This document shows, in pieces, positions 1 to 5,658 of a stretch of 8,534 nucleotides of DNA (the first letter of the stretch is position 1; the number at the start of each line of letters is the position of its first letter). This DNA is from DATIJJ01 sp035478255 (lineage in GTDB: Bacteria > Pseudomonadota > Gammaproteobacteria > DSM-16500). The notes under the pieces were generated by a model, which was not told the origin of the DNA, made no database searches, and saw only the letters and a program-made list of their open reading frames with translations. The position numbers and the translations under genes were made by a program. Location: positions 1 to 8,534 of the forward strand of contig DATIJV010000098.1 of the NCBI GenBank assembly GCA_035478255.1, written 5' to 3'.

Positions 1-101
1 GCAAAGAGCGCGAATTAAGCGCTACTAAATTCCGGGATGACGCTCTAATCAGCTTTCGCTTAACTTAATGGCAGTGGGGAAAAGGGGAAGGAGGTATTTA
101 A

Positions 102-1286
102 TTATCTGCTTGATCTATTTCCTCCTGGAGCAGCAACTACATAAGGAACCCCGGATGGCTCATTCTCAGTGTCTTTATCTTTGTCCTGTATCGATAGCTT
201 TCTCCTGACATCAAACTCTTCAGGTATATCAGGCTTATTTTGCGCCAAAATCGCCTTCTTGCGGCTTCTGAAGCCTGCAACAGAAGCGCTCGCGCCAAAC
301 AATGTCCCGCTCACCTGAAGCAGCAATTTCACCGAGTAAGGAACTTTTTTCCCAGCAAATTGTATAGCCAATTTGGTTCCTGCTGTGATTGAACCTGCAA
401 TATCTCCTATACTGGTTGCCATGTCTGCCCCTAACGCTGCTTTTTGCAGGCAGGTCAATGAACGATTTGGAAGATCATCAGGCAAGACGGCCAGTTTTGG
501 GTCTTGATAAAAAGTATTTAATTTTTTATTGGTATACATTGAGCCCAAAGCCAGGAGCATAAACCCGCATCCCAGATAAAAAGACAAATCTGACAATTTG
601 TCTTGTTCAGGTTCGTACAATAATTCCATCAAACTTGCAATCCAAAAAAATGTACTCAGGCTGCGGGATGCAAGTTTTCCTCCTGCAGCTATCCAAGTGA
701 GTGCATCTGCTTTATGTTCGTGTTCCTCACCTTCAGCATGAACATGGACTTCTCCTATCATGGCATGTTTACACGTTCTCACTTCAGCAATAGCACATAA
801 GGCACCCAAGAGAGTGCCGCCTCCTTCTAGCACTATTCCTCCTAACACAGTCAGAGGTTCTTTTACAGCATATTGGGCCATGAGTTTTGAGCCTGCGATC
901 AATGCCTCGCTAACATCTCCCGAATGAGTCACAAAATCAGCAGCGAGCGATATGCGTTGCCAAATGCTAAGATGTGAAGAAGCGGCGTGATGTTCTTTAC
1001 TTTTCAGCAATCCCTCTTTTTTCTCTTTTTTATTCGCTTGAAGGCGAGCATTCACAGCTCGATGCGCGTATGCTGAGCCAAGTGCAAATAGCATGAGCAG
1101 GCATCCCGCAATGAGAGATCCATTCGGTAAATTATTTTCCTCGAGAGGTTGATTGATATTTTTGTCAATCAATTGTTTCATTAAATTAGAAAGCGTCACC
1201 GCCCAATAGAAATTGCTTGTTGCATCAGTTGCCAAAGTTCCTAGTGCGGCGAGATTTGTCCATCTATCGGGCTTATGTGATTGCAT
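102..1286 (-). CDS. Unrecognised membrane protein with two internal modules (paralogue 1, 394 aa)
   Basis: I do not recognise this family. The 394-aa product contains two copies of one helical module, at residues 7-176 and 192-347, joined by a His/Glu-rich linker (179-192). Each module has a long amphipathic helix starting near a W/L-T motif, a hydrophobic helix with a Gly-Cys pair (G61-C62, G239-C240), a second amphipathic helix, then a Gly/Ala-rich hydrophobic helix ending in R-x-C/R-x-x-A (169-175, 340-346). Residues 57-73 and 145-168 are the best membrane-segment candidates. There is no N-terminal signal peptide. The C-terminal tail (348-394) is hydrophilic and charged. The start at 1286 is supported by an AAAGGAAC ribosome binding site that overlaps the stop codon of the upstream paralogue; the gap is 10 bp, so the two genes are probably cotranscribed. 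Function is unknown. Membrane location is inferred from hydrophobicity only. Confidence 0.85.
   Translation of the reverse strand: MQSHKPDRWTNLAALGTLATDATSNFYWAVTLSNLMKQLIDKNINQPLEENNLPNGSLIAGCLLMLFALGSAYAHRAVNARLQANKKEKKEGLLKSKEHHAASSHLSIWQRISLAADFVTHSGDVSEALIAGSKLMAQYAVKEPLTVLGGIVLEGGGTLLGALCAIAEVRTCKHAMIGEVHVHAEGEEHEHKADALTWIAAGGKLASRSLSTFFWIASLMELLYEPEQDKLSDLSFYLGCGFMLLALGSMYTNKKLNTFYQDPKLAVLPDDLPNRSLTCLQKAALGADMATSIGDIAGSITAGTKLAIQFAGKKVPYSVKLLLQVSGTLFGASASVAGFRSRKKAILAQNKPDIPEEFDVRRKLSIQDKDKDTENEPSGVPYVVAAPGGNRSSR
246..713 (-). repeat. Protein module copy 1B (paralogue 1, residues 192-347)
   Basis: Second copy within paralogue 1, beginning K-A-D-A-L-T-W-I-A-A and ending R-S-R-K-K-A-I-L. 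It resembles copy 2B most closely: both have S-D-L-S-x-Y-L-G-C, then F-M-L-L, then S/T-C-L-Q-K-x-A-L-G-A. The linker between helices 2 and 3 is much shorter than in the A copies. Confidence 0.75.
759..1268 (-). repeat. Protein module copy 1A (paralogue 1, residues 7-176)
   Basis: First of four copies of the module. It runs from D-R-W-T-N-L-A-A-L-G to V-R-T-C-K-H-A-M and is closer to copy 2A than to 1B. Both 1A and 2A share the H-L-S/T start of helix 3, A-L-I-A-G in that helix, and the R-x-C-K-H-A-M end. The repeat was seen at protein level by eye; no DNA-level identity was measured. Confidence 0.75.
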
Positions 1287-1296
1287 GTGTGTTCCT

Positions 1297-2487
1297 TTAA
1301 TTAACTGAAGAACCTGTTCTTCTCGAGTTTAAATATGTGTCGGTATTTTGGCTGTGTATCGCATCTTCGCAATTTCTTACAGGTGCAGCAGCACTGGCGG
1401 CAGCAAAGACCGTAGCAGAGCACTTAAGCAATAATTTTCCCCATGAAGGTAAAACACCGGGTAAAACCGTTTTACCAAGCAAATCCGCCCCTGTTGTTAT
1501 TGCATTGCTGATTTTTGCAGTATGCGAAATAGCCTCAGCGCCTAAAGCCGTTTTTTGTAAACAGCTTAAAGGCATTCCTTCTGGGTCCTGGAGCTCCCGA
1601 TATTGATGATAGGCATTTAATTTTCGATGTGAATAAAAAGCACCTAAAGACAGGAGCATAAAAGCACATCCTAAATAGAGGGAAAGATCAGACATTGTAT
1701 CTGTATTTTTCTGAGTTCCAGAGGCTAATTCCATTATGAGTTCAGCCCAGTTTGCTACCCAGGAAAAAATGTTTAGAGCACTCACCAAACTTTCTCCCAC
1801 AGCTGCGATATTTGTTAATCTATCTGCCTTGAAATGTTCCAACAGGTTGCCTTCTGTTCCATCACTCATAGCATGTTTGCAGTTTCTGACATTTGCAATA
1901 GCGCCTAACGCGCCAAATATTGTACTGCCTATTGCTAAAGGAATGTTTCCGATCAGAGTTAAAGATTGTTTTAGAACTAACTGTTTGAATAGAACAGTAC
2001 CCGCTATCAGCGCATTGCTGATTGCTCCTGCTTCAGCAGCAAACTCGGCACCCAATGCCATTTTTTGAATGATGGTCAAGTGAGAAGTAGGAGTAGTCCT
2101 GAGAAAGGTTTGCCTATAATCATAGGCATTACCATTACCATAGTCCTCACCCTCATCGCCAGAGGTGAACTCGGCATGAGGTGAGTGCTCAGTAGATGGT
2201 CTTACTAATATGGGAGACCTGAGAATATTATGGACAGCCTGCCTCTCGTGAAAAGCATTCAATGCCATCTGAGAATACAGTGCCCCAGTAGCAAATGTCA
2301 TCAGAATGCATCCTACATAAAGCGTCGTATTATCAGGTATCTTCTCCAGTGAGTCAGGTTGAGTTCCATTGACCCAGTCTTGAATTAAATTGCTAGAATA
2401 GACAGCCAGTTTAAAAATACTTGCAGCGCTGAAAAAACCATGACCAACAGCGCTAAGTCGTGTCCATTTATCAGATCTTGTGAGCAT
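1297..2487 (-). CDS. Unrecognised membrane protein with two internal modules (paralogue 2, 396 aa)
   Basis: Tandem paralogue of the gene just downstream on the same strand, similar along its whole length. Its two modules lie at residues 6-207 and 220-377. Conserved marks shared with the neighbour are Gly-Cys in the second helix (G59-C60, G273-C274), H-L-T/S-x-x-Q-K/R at the start of the third helix of module A (from 136), V-R-N-C-K-H-A-M closing module A (200-207) and V-R-N-C-E-D-A-I closing module B (370-377). The first module carries a longer variable insert at about 84-133, rich in Asp, Glu, Gly, Asn and Tyr. Hydrophobic stretches at about 56-71 and 177-199, with equivalents in module B, may cross or lie in a membrane. 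The start at 2487 follows an AAGGAAG ribosome binding site. No known domain, catalytic motif or signal peptide is recognised, and function is unknown. Confidence 0.85.
   Translation of the reverse strand: MLTRSDKWTRLSAVGHGFFSAASIFKLAVYSSNLIQDWVNGTQPDSLEKIPDNTTLYVGCILMTFATGALYSQMALNAFHERQAVHNILRSPILVRPSTEHSPHAEFTSGDEGEDYGNGNAYDYRQTFLRTTPTSHLTIIQKMALGAEFAAEAGAISNALIAGTVLFKQLVLKQSLTLIGNIPLAIGSTIFGALGAIANVRNCKHAMSDGTEGNLLEHFKADRLTNIAAVGESLVSALNIFSWVANWAELIMELASGTQKNTDTMSDLSLYLGCAFMLLSLGAFYSHRKLNAYHQYRELQDPEGMPLSCLQKTALGAEAISHTAKISNAITTGADLLGKTVLPGVLPSWGKLLLKCSATVFAAASAAAPVRNCEDAIHSQNTDTYLNSRRTGSSVN
1357..1830 (-). repeat. Protein module copy 2B (paralogue 2, residues 220-377)
   Basis: Second copy within paralogue 2, starting K-A-D-R-L-T-N-I-A-A-V-G and ending V-R-N-C-E-D-A-I. 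It aligns with 1B almost without gaps through helices 1-3. The fourth helix is very alanine-rich (361-368). Confidence 0.75.
1867..2472 (-). repeat. Protein module copy 2A (paralogue 2, residues 6-207)
   Basis: First copy within paralogue 2, starting D-K-W-T-R-L-S-A-V-G, which parallels the start of 1A. It is the longest copy because of the Gly/Asp/Glu-rich insert between helices 2 and 3. It ends V-R-N-C-K-H-A-M, nearly identical to the end of 1A. Confidence 0.75.
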
Positions 2488-2508
2488 ATATCTTCCTTTT
2501 TTCTCAGT

Positions 2509-2514
2509 ATCATA
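2509..2514 (-). promoter_or_regulatory. Possible -10 box for the paralogue pair
   Basis: Read on the minus strand, the 68-bp gap upstream of the 396-aa gene holds TATGAT (5 of 6 to TATAAT). An A-tract and AT-rich stretch lie just upstream (about 2531-2545) but there is no good -35 box. No U-run terminator separates bPH2 from the paralogues, so readthrough from bPH2 is equally possible. Confidence 0.3.
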
Positions 2515-2555
2515 GAGCCGATTAGGTTACTTTATAATTTTTTTAGAGTCACTTG

Positions 2556-3011
2556 TTATTTCACGAGTTTGTCGAGCTGCATTTGCGTTTGTTTTTGAAA
2601 TTCAAACGGATGAGAAATTTCTGTAAACACATCTTCTCTTCCTCCAAATGGACTGATTACTACTGTGCCATAACTCAGAATTTGTCCGAGCAAACTTTGA
2701 TCCACATTCATATTAGAAACCGTTGAGAGCCGTAATTCATTCGAATGCTTGGTAAAAAATCCTTCTTTCATCATGATGCGTTTATTGGTTAGAACAAAAT
2801 CAGAGGTGGCGTAATCTAACCATTTTCCCACACCTATCACTAAAGCAGCCAATGCAGGTGCAATAGCAGCTTTAACAATCCAGGGATTGGGATTTAAGGC
2901 AAGAAAAACAGCAGCAATCACCCAGGCTGTCGGTGCAAAAAATATAATCCAGTGTTTTTTCGTTCGGTAAATGATTTGTTCATCAGTTAATAGGCTTTTT
3001 TCAATGCTCAT
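2556..3011 (-). CDS. Bacterial PH-domain (bPH2 / YdbS-like) membrane protein
   Basis: A 151-aa protein of the bPH2 type (formerly DUF304). The N-terminus carries the family's opening pattern (E-Q-I-I-Y-R-x-x-x-H-W, 11-21). Two hydrophobic segments follow at about 21-39 and 44-62. The PH-like beta domain then shows D-F-V-L-T-N-K-R-I (71-79), E-L-R-L-S-T-V-S-N (92-100), Q-S-L-L-G-Q-I-L-S-Y-G-T-V (105-117) and F-G-G (122-124). Length matches single-domain members such as E. coli YdbS. These proteins sit in the inner membrane with the PH-like domain in the cytoplasm, and their molecular role is generally unclear. The start is set by AGAGG six bases before the ATG. The gene is divergent from the QmcA gene and lies 68 bp upstream of the paralogue pair on the same strand, so it may head that operon. 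Confidence 0.88.
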   Translation of the reverse strand: MSIEKSLLTDEQIIYRTKKHWIIFFAPTAWVIAAVFLALNPNPWIVKAAIAPALAALVIGVGKWLDYATSDFVLTNKRIMMKEGFFTKHSNELRLSTVSNMNVDQSLLGQILSYGTVVISPFGGREDVFTEISHPFEFQKQTQMQLDKLVK

Positions 3012-3050
3012 ACTATACCTCTATCCCATCCCTTTAATCAGGTATGAAAA

Positions 3051-3059
3051 TGTTATACT
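3051..3059 (+). promoter_or_regulatory. Extended -10 promoter for the qmcA-nfeD pair
   Basis: TGTTATACT gives an extended -10 (TG-N-TATACT, hexamer at 3054-3059) about 30 bp before the qmcA start. No convincing -35 lies 16-18 bp upstream, which an extended -10 can tolerate. The same bases read GTATAAC on the minus strand, so a divergent -10 for bPH2 could overlap. The whole divergent spacer is only 77 bp. Confidence 0.5.
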
Positions 3060-3076
3060 GATAAGAGAAGAATGCA

Positions 3077-3082
3077 AAGGAG
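3077..3082 (+). promoter_or_regulatory. Ribosome binding site that decides the qmcA start
   Basis: AAGGAG lies six bases before the ATG at 3089. An in-frame TTG at 3083 touches the site directly and would leave no spacer, so the ATG at 3089 is chosen. Confidence 0.85.
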
Positions 3083-3088
3083 TTGTTT

Positions 3089-4015
3089 ATGACGATTTTG
3101 ATCGTATCGCTGGTCGTATTGTCTGTCATCATTATTTTTATGGGTGTTAAACAGGTCCCGCAAGGATTTGAATGGACAGTTGAACGATTTGGGCGTTATA
3201 CCCATACGTTAAAACCCGGTCTTGCCTTAATCATACCCTTTATCGATCAAATTGGTGCACGCCTTAATTTGATGGAGCAAGTGCTTGATATTCCCTCTCA
3301 AGAAATTATCAGTTCAGATAATGCGATGGTCAAAGTCGATGCGGTAGTATTTTATCAAGTTGTTGATGCGCCCAAAGCAGCGTATGAAGTGCGTTATCTC
3401 GAAATTGCCATGCGTAATTTGATTATGACAAACATTCGTACAGTGTTAGGTTCACTCGATTTAGACAGCATGCTTTCTCAGCGCGATCAAATTAATAATC
3501 GATTGCTGCGTGTGGTTGATGAAGCGACTACGCCGTGGGGCGTGAAAGTCACCCGTGTAGAAATTAAAGAAATTGCACCGCCTCGTGATTTGGTGGAATC
3601 CATGGCGCGGCAAATGAAAGCAGAACGTGATAAACGCGCGACGGTTTTGGAAGCGGAAGGTCAGCGTCAATCTGCCATTTTGCGCGCAGAAGGTGAAAAG
3701 CAATCCTTAATTTTGCAGGCAGAAGGTAAAAAAGAAGCGGCGTATCGTGAAGCGGAAGCGCGTGAACGGTTGGCACAGGCAGAAGGAAAAGCCACAGAAT
3801 ATGTTTCAGATGCAATTGCCAAAGGAAATATTCAAGCGGTGAATTATTTTGTCGCGCAGCGTTATGTTGATGCGTTAGGAAAAATCGGCACGGCACCTAA
3901 TCAAAAAATTGTTTTGCTGCCGGTTGAAGCGACCAGTATTTTAGGTTCGATTGCGGGGATTGCTGAATTAGCCAAAGCTTCTTTTGCTAAAGAAAAGGAG
4001 GTTAAAAATGCTTAA
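3089..4015 (+). CDS. qmcA: SPFH/stomatin-family membrane protein, QmcA-like
   Basis: A 308-aa protein, close to E. coli QmcA (about 305 aa). An N-terminal hydrophobic helix (1-20) anchors it to the inner membrane. The SPFH/band-7 domain follows, with V-P-Q-G-F-E-W-T-V-E-R-F-G-R-Y (23-37), L-K-P-G-L (41-45) and the stomatin signature region at about 100-136 (R-N-L-I, then L-D-S-M-L-S-Q-R-D-Q-I-N). After it comes a charged coiled coil containing A-E-G at 189, 200, 211 and 231, the first three exactly 11 residues apart, typical of flotillin/stomatin helices. The C-terminus (275-297) is hydrophobic and Ala/Gly-rich. Known family members form large oligomeric rings that organise membrane microdomains and often bind proteases such as FtsH. 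The gene overlaps a short NfeD gene by 8 bp, the standard partnership. Family assignment is firm; the specific QmcA role is inferred. Confidence 0.93.
   Translation: MTILIVSLVVLSVIIIFMGVKQVPQGFEWTVERFGRYTHTLKPGLALIIPFIDQIGARLNLMEQVLDIPSQEIISSDNAMVKVDAVVFYQVVDAPKAAYEVRYLEIAMRNLIMTNIRTVLGSLDLDSMLSQRDQINNRLLRVVDEATTPWGVKVTRVEIKEIAPPRDLVESMARQMKAERDKRATVLEAEGQRQSAILRAEGEKQSLILQAEGKKEAAYREAEARERLAQAEGKATEYVSDAIAKGNIQAVNYFVAQRYVDALGKIGTAPNQKIVLLPVEATSILGSIAGIAELAKASFAKEKEVKNA
3995..4002 (+). promoter_or_regulatory. Strong ribosome binding site that decides the nfeD start
   Basis: AAGGAGGT, a full match to the Shine-Dalgarno consensus, lies five bases before the ATG at 4008. An in-frame TTG at 3984 lies upstream of this site and is therefore rejected as the start. 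The site is inside the last codons of qmcA. Confidence 0.85.
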
Positions 4016-4457
4016 TGTGTTTTCGCATTTGCTTTTTTGGCACTGGATGTTATTTGCAGCAGTTTTGCTGATTCTTGAACTTCTGACGGGAAGTGGTTTT
4101 TTATTTTGGTTAGGACTTTCTGCGGCGATTGTAGGGTTTTCTTTGTGGTTGTTTCCTGATATCAATTGGACAGCTCAACTCTTGGGATTTGCTGTATTGG
4201 GAATTGTGACTGCAGTGATTTGGCGGCTTTATCTCAAGCAGCATCCGATTGGGACCGATCGTCCATTGTTAAATAAACGCAGCGAGCAATACATTGGCCG
4301 TGTTTTTACGCTCGATGCGCCGATTGTAAATGGTATGGGAAAAATTAAAGTGGATGATTCCACCTGGCGGGTGCGCGGCGAAGATTTGCCGGCAGGTACG
4401 CGGGTCAAGATTGTGGGGGTGGATGGGGTGATTTTGATTGCCGAGAAAGAAAGTTAA
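4008..4457 (+). CDS. Short NfeD-like membrane protein, partner of QmcA (YbbJ-like)
   Basis: A 149-aa protein of the short NfeD class, similar in size to E. coli YbbJ, which pairs with QmcA. Hydrophobic segments at about 12-28, 31-50 and 55-75 form the membrane part. The motif L-L-T-G-S-G-F-L-F-W (25-34) and the cytosolic OB-fold domain (about 93-146, with Y-I-G-R-V-F, V-N-G-M-G-K-I-K-V and W-R-V-R-G-E-D-L-P-A-G) are typical. NfeD proteins act with SPFH partners at the membrane; the OB-fold is thought to mediate this contact. The start codon overlaps the end of qmcA by 8 bp, so translation is probably coupled. The gene ends tail-to-tail against the rubredoxin reductase gene, sharing a TTAA. 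It lacks the N-terminal ClpP-like protease domain of long NfeD proteins. Confidence 0.92.
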   Translation: MLNVFSHLLFWHWMLFAAVLLILELLTGSGFLFWLGLSAAIVGFSLWLFPDINWTAQLLGFAVLGIVTAVIWRLYLKQHPIGTDRPLLNKRSEQYIGRVFTLDAPIVNGMGKIKVDDSTWRVRGEDLPAGTRVKIVGVDGVILIAEKES

Positions 4458-5599
4458 AACAAACCTGGAATTTCCTTCACCAAATTCATTCGTTCCTTCA
4501 CTGCTTCATTCGTCAAAACAAACCCATATAATTTATTTTCCTGCGAATAAAATAACGCGCGCACGCTGTGATTCATCTTTTCAATTTTCCAGTTCCCTTC
4601 AATTTGTTTGGGCGGCGGACAAACCACAATCGGATGCGCCGGTGTTTTAACAATAATCGGCATTCCCGAATAATCTACTGCTGTTTTCGTTCCGCTTAAT
4701 GTTTTGGCAAGTGCACGTGAGCAATTCAGCAAAGGCGTGATATAAGGAAGCACATGTCCCTCAACTTCCGCGCAATCACCCAGTGCATAAATATCCGTTA
4801 CACTGGTTTCCAAATATCGATTGACGATAATTCCACGATTCACTGCTGCACCGACTGCATGAGCCAGCGCAACATGCGGTTTTAAACCAATTGCCGATAA
4901 TACTAATTCTGTCTCTAATGCAGTGCCATCTGAAAGATTCAAATGATATAAATTATTTTTTTTATCGATATGTGTTGCGACACATCCTAGATGAAAATGT
5001 ACACCATTTTCTTCAAGTGCCGTTTGCAAAAGTTTTCCGATTTCTTCAGGGATTAATAAGTCAAGCGGCGCTTTGGCCGGTGCGATCACATGCACTTCAT
5101 ACCCTGCATTACTCAAATCATTCGCAAATTCAGAACCAATGAGACCTGCGCCCAAAATCACAATACGTTTTTTATTTTTCAGTAATTCGCGAAATTCCGA
5201 ATAATGATATATATGATTAATAAATAAAATTTCGTCGGAAGCTTCGCCCTCAATCGGCGGTTTAATGACATCCGCACCGCATGCCAAAATCAGTTTAGAA
5301 TAAAAAATTTTATTATTATTTATGGTAATATGTTTTTCTATCGGATCAATGGCAGAAACATATTGCTGCGTCAGGATAGCCGCTTTTAATTGTTCTGCCA
5401 TCATATCTGCTGTAGCTATTGGCAGCATATCAGCTGTTTTGCCGCTGGTCAGTGCAGTAGAAAGCAGAGGTTTGGAATAAAATTTACCGTCATCTGCAGT
5501 GACAATTGTCATCGGCGTTGTTTGATCCAGTTTGCGAAATTCTTTTGCTAACTGGTAGCCTGCGAGACCTGTGCCGATAATCATGATAGGGTTTGACAT
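4454..5599 (-). CDS. rubB: Rubredoxin-NAD(+) reductase (FAD-dependent)
   Basis: A 381-aa FAD/NAD oxidoreductase that passes electrons from NADH to rubredoxin in the cytoplasm. Length and sequence pattern match Pseudomonas-type rubredoxin reductase. FAD-binding motif G-T-G-L-A-G lies at 9-14, Y-S-K-P-L-L-S at 41-47, NAD-binding G-A-G-L-I-G-S-E-F-A-N-D-L at 150-162, A-I-G-L-K-P at 236-241 and the second FAD motif Y-A-L-G-D-C-A-E-V at 271-279. The end (L-V-K-E-I-P-G-L, 373-380) resembles that family's tail. The ATG at 5599 (M-S-N-P) is preferred over the in-frame ATG at 5614 because it fits the family's N-terminus, and the candidate promoter leaves only a short leader; neither start has a strong ribosome binding site (only GGAA near 5610). 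No rubredoxin gene is visible in the window. The gene is divergent from ubiC, and a similar neighbourhood is known in Pseudomonas. Confidence 0.88.
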   Translation of the reverse strand: MSNPIMIIGTGLAGYQLAKEFRKLDQTTPMTIVTADDGKFYSKPLLSTALTSGKTADMLPIATADMMAEQLKAAILTQQYVSAIDPIEKHITINNNKIFYSKLILACGADVIKPPIEGEASDEILFINHIYHYSEFRELLKNKKRIVILGAGLIGSEFANDLSNAGYEVHVIAPAKAPLDLLIPEEIGKLLQTALEENGVHFHLGCVATHIDKKNNLYHLNLSDGTALETELVLSAIGLKPHVALAHAVGAAVNRGIIVNRYLETSVTDIYALGDCAEVEGHVLPYITPLLNCSRALAKTLSGTKTAVDYSGMPIIVKTPAHPIVVCPPPKQIEGNWKIEKMNHSVRALFYSQENKLYGFVLTNEAVKERMNLVKEIPGLF

Positions 5600-5623
5600 A
5601 TGAGCATATTCCATTTTATTTCT

Positions 5624-5628
5624 AGGAG
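5624..5628 (+). promoter_or_regulatory. Distant ribosome binding site of ubiC
   Basis: AGGAG lies 12 bases before the ATG at 5641, longer than the usual 5-9. An in-frame TAA at 5635-5637 rules out any start further upstream, and the next in-frame ATG (residue 37) would remove conserved sequence. The start is therefore firm despite the spacing, and initiation may be weak. Confidence 0.65.
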
Positions 5629-5630
5629 CT

Positions 5631-5658
5631 AATATAAACAATGCCCGAACGAAATCAA
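5631..5658 (-). promoter_or_regulatory. Candidate sigma70 promoter for the rubredoxin reductase gene, over the ubiC start
   Basis: On the minus strand, TTGATT (5653-5658, 4 of 6 to the -35 consensus) and TATATT (5631-5636, 5 of 6 to the -10) are separated by 16 bp. Initiation near 5623 would give a leader of about 24 nt to the ATG at 5599. The -35 lies inside the first codons of ubiC and the -10 covers its leader. Confidence 0.5.

Noticed and set aside
3..68. Open plus-strand frame ending with TAA at 66-68, possibly the tail of a gene outside the window
   Set aside because: Twenty-one codons without a stop is unremarkable and no family motif can be recognised. Upstream sequence is needed to decide. 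The short hairpin AGCGC/GCGCT at 7-23 is likewise too weak to call.
88..206. Full Shine-Dalgarno match on the plus strand (88-95) followed by a short frame from TTG 110
   Set aside because: The frame is antisense to the end of the 394-aa gene, has no ATG at a proper distance, and is only about 30 codons long. The match is likely chance in a purine-rich stretch.
1337..2068. Two open frames on the plus strand (1337-1606 and 1736-2068)
   Set aside because: They are antisense to the 396-aa gene, fall in its two module copies, have no ribosome binding site, and show no protein-like features of their own.
3083..3085. In-frame TTG as the start of qmcA (adds two residues)
   Set aside because: It directly abuts the AAGGAG ribosome binding site, while the ATG at 3089 has a six-base spacer and matches the family N-terminus.
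3461..3896. Minus-strand open frames opposite qmcA
   Set aside because: The qmcA frame is a clear SPFH protein. The antisense frames encode His/Phe/Leu-rich nonsense typical of the reverse of coiled-coil codons.
3984..3986. In-frame TTG as the start of the NfeD gene (adds eight residues)
   Set aside because: The full Shine-Dalgarno sequence lies downstream of it, five bases before the ATG at 4008. The extra residues are just translated ribosome-binding sequence.
4468..4487. GAATTT/AAATTC inverted repeat near the convergent gene ends as a bidirectional terminator
   Set aside because: It is a weak A/T stem with an 8-nt loop inside the reductase coding sequence and lacks a T-run on either strand.
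5593..5598. Perfect TTGACA as the -35 box of ubiC
   Set aside because: With a 17-18 bp spacer, transcription would begin after the AGGAG at 5624-5628, removing the ribosome binding site, and the matching -10 region is poor.
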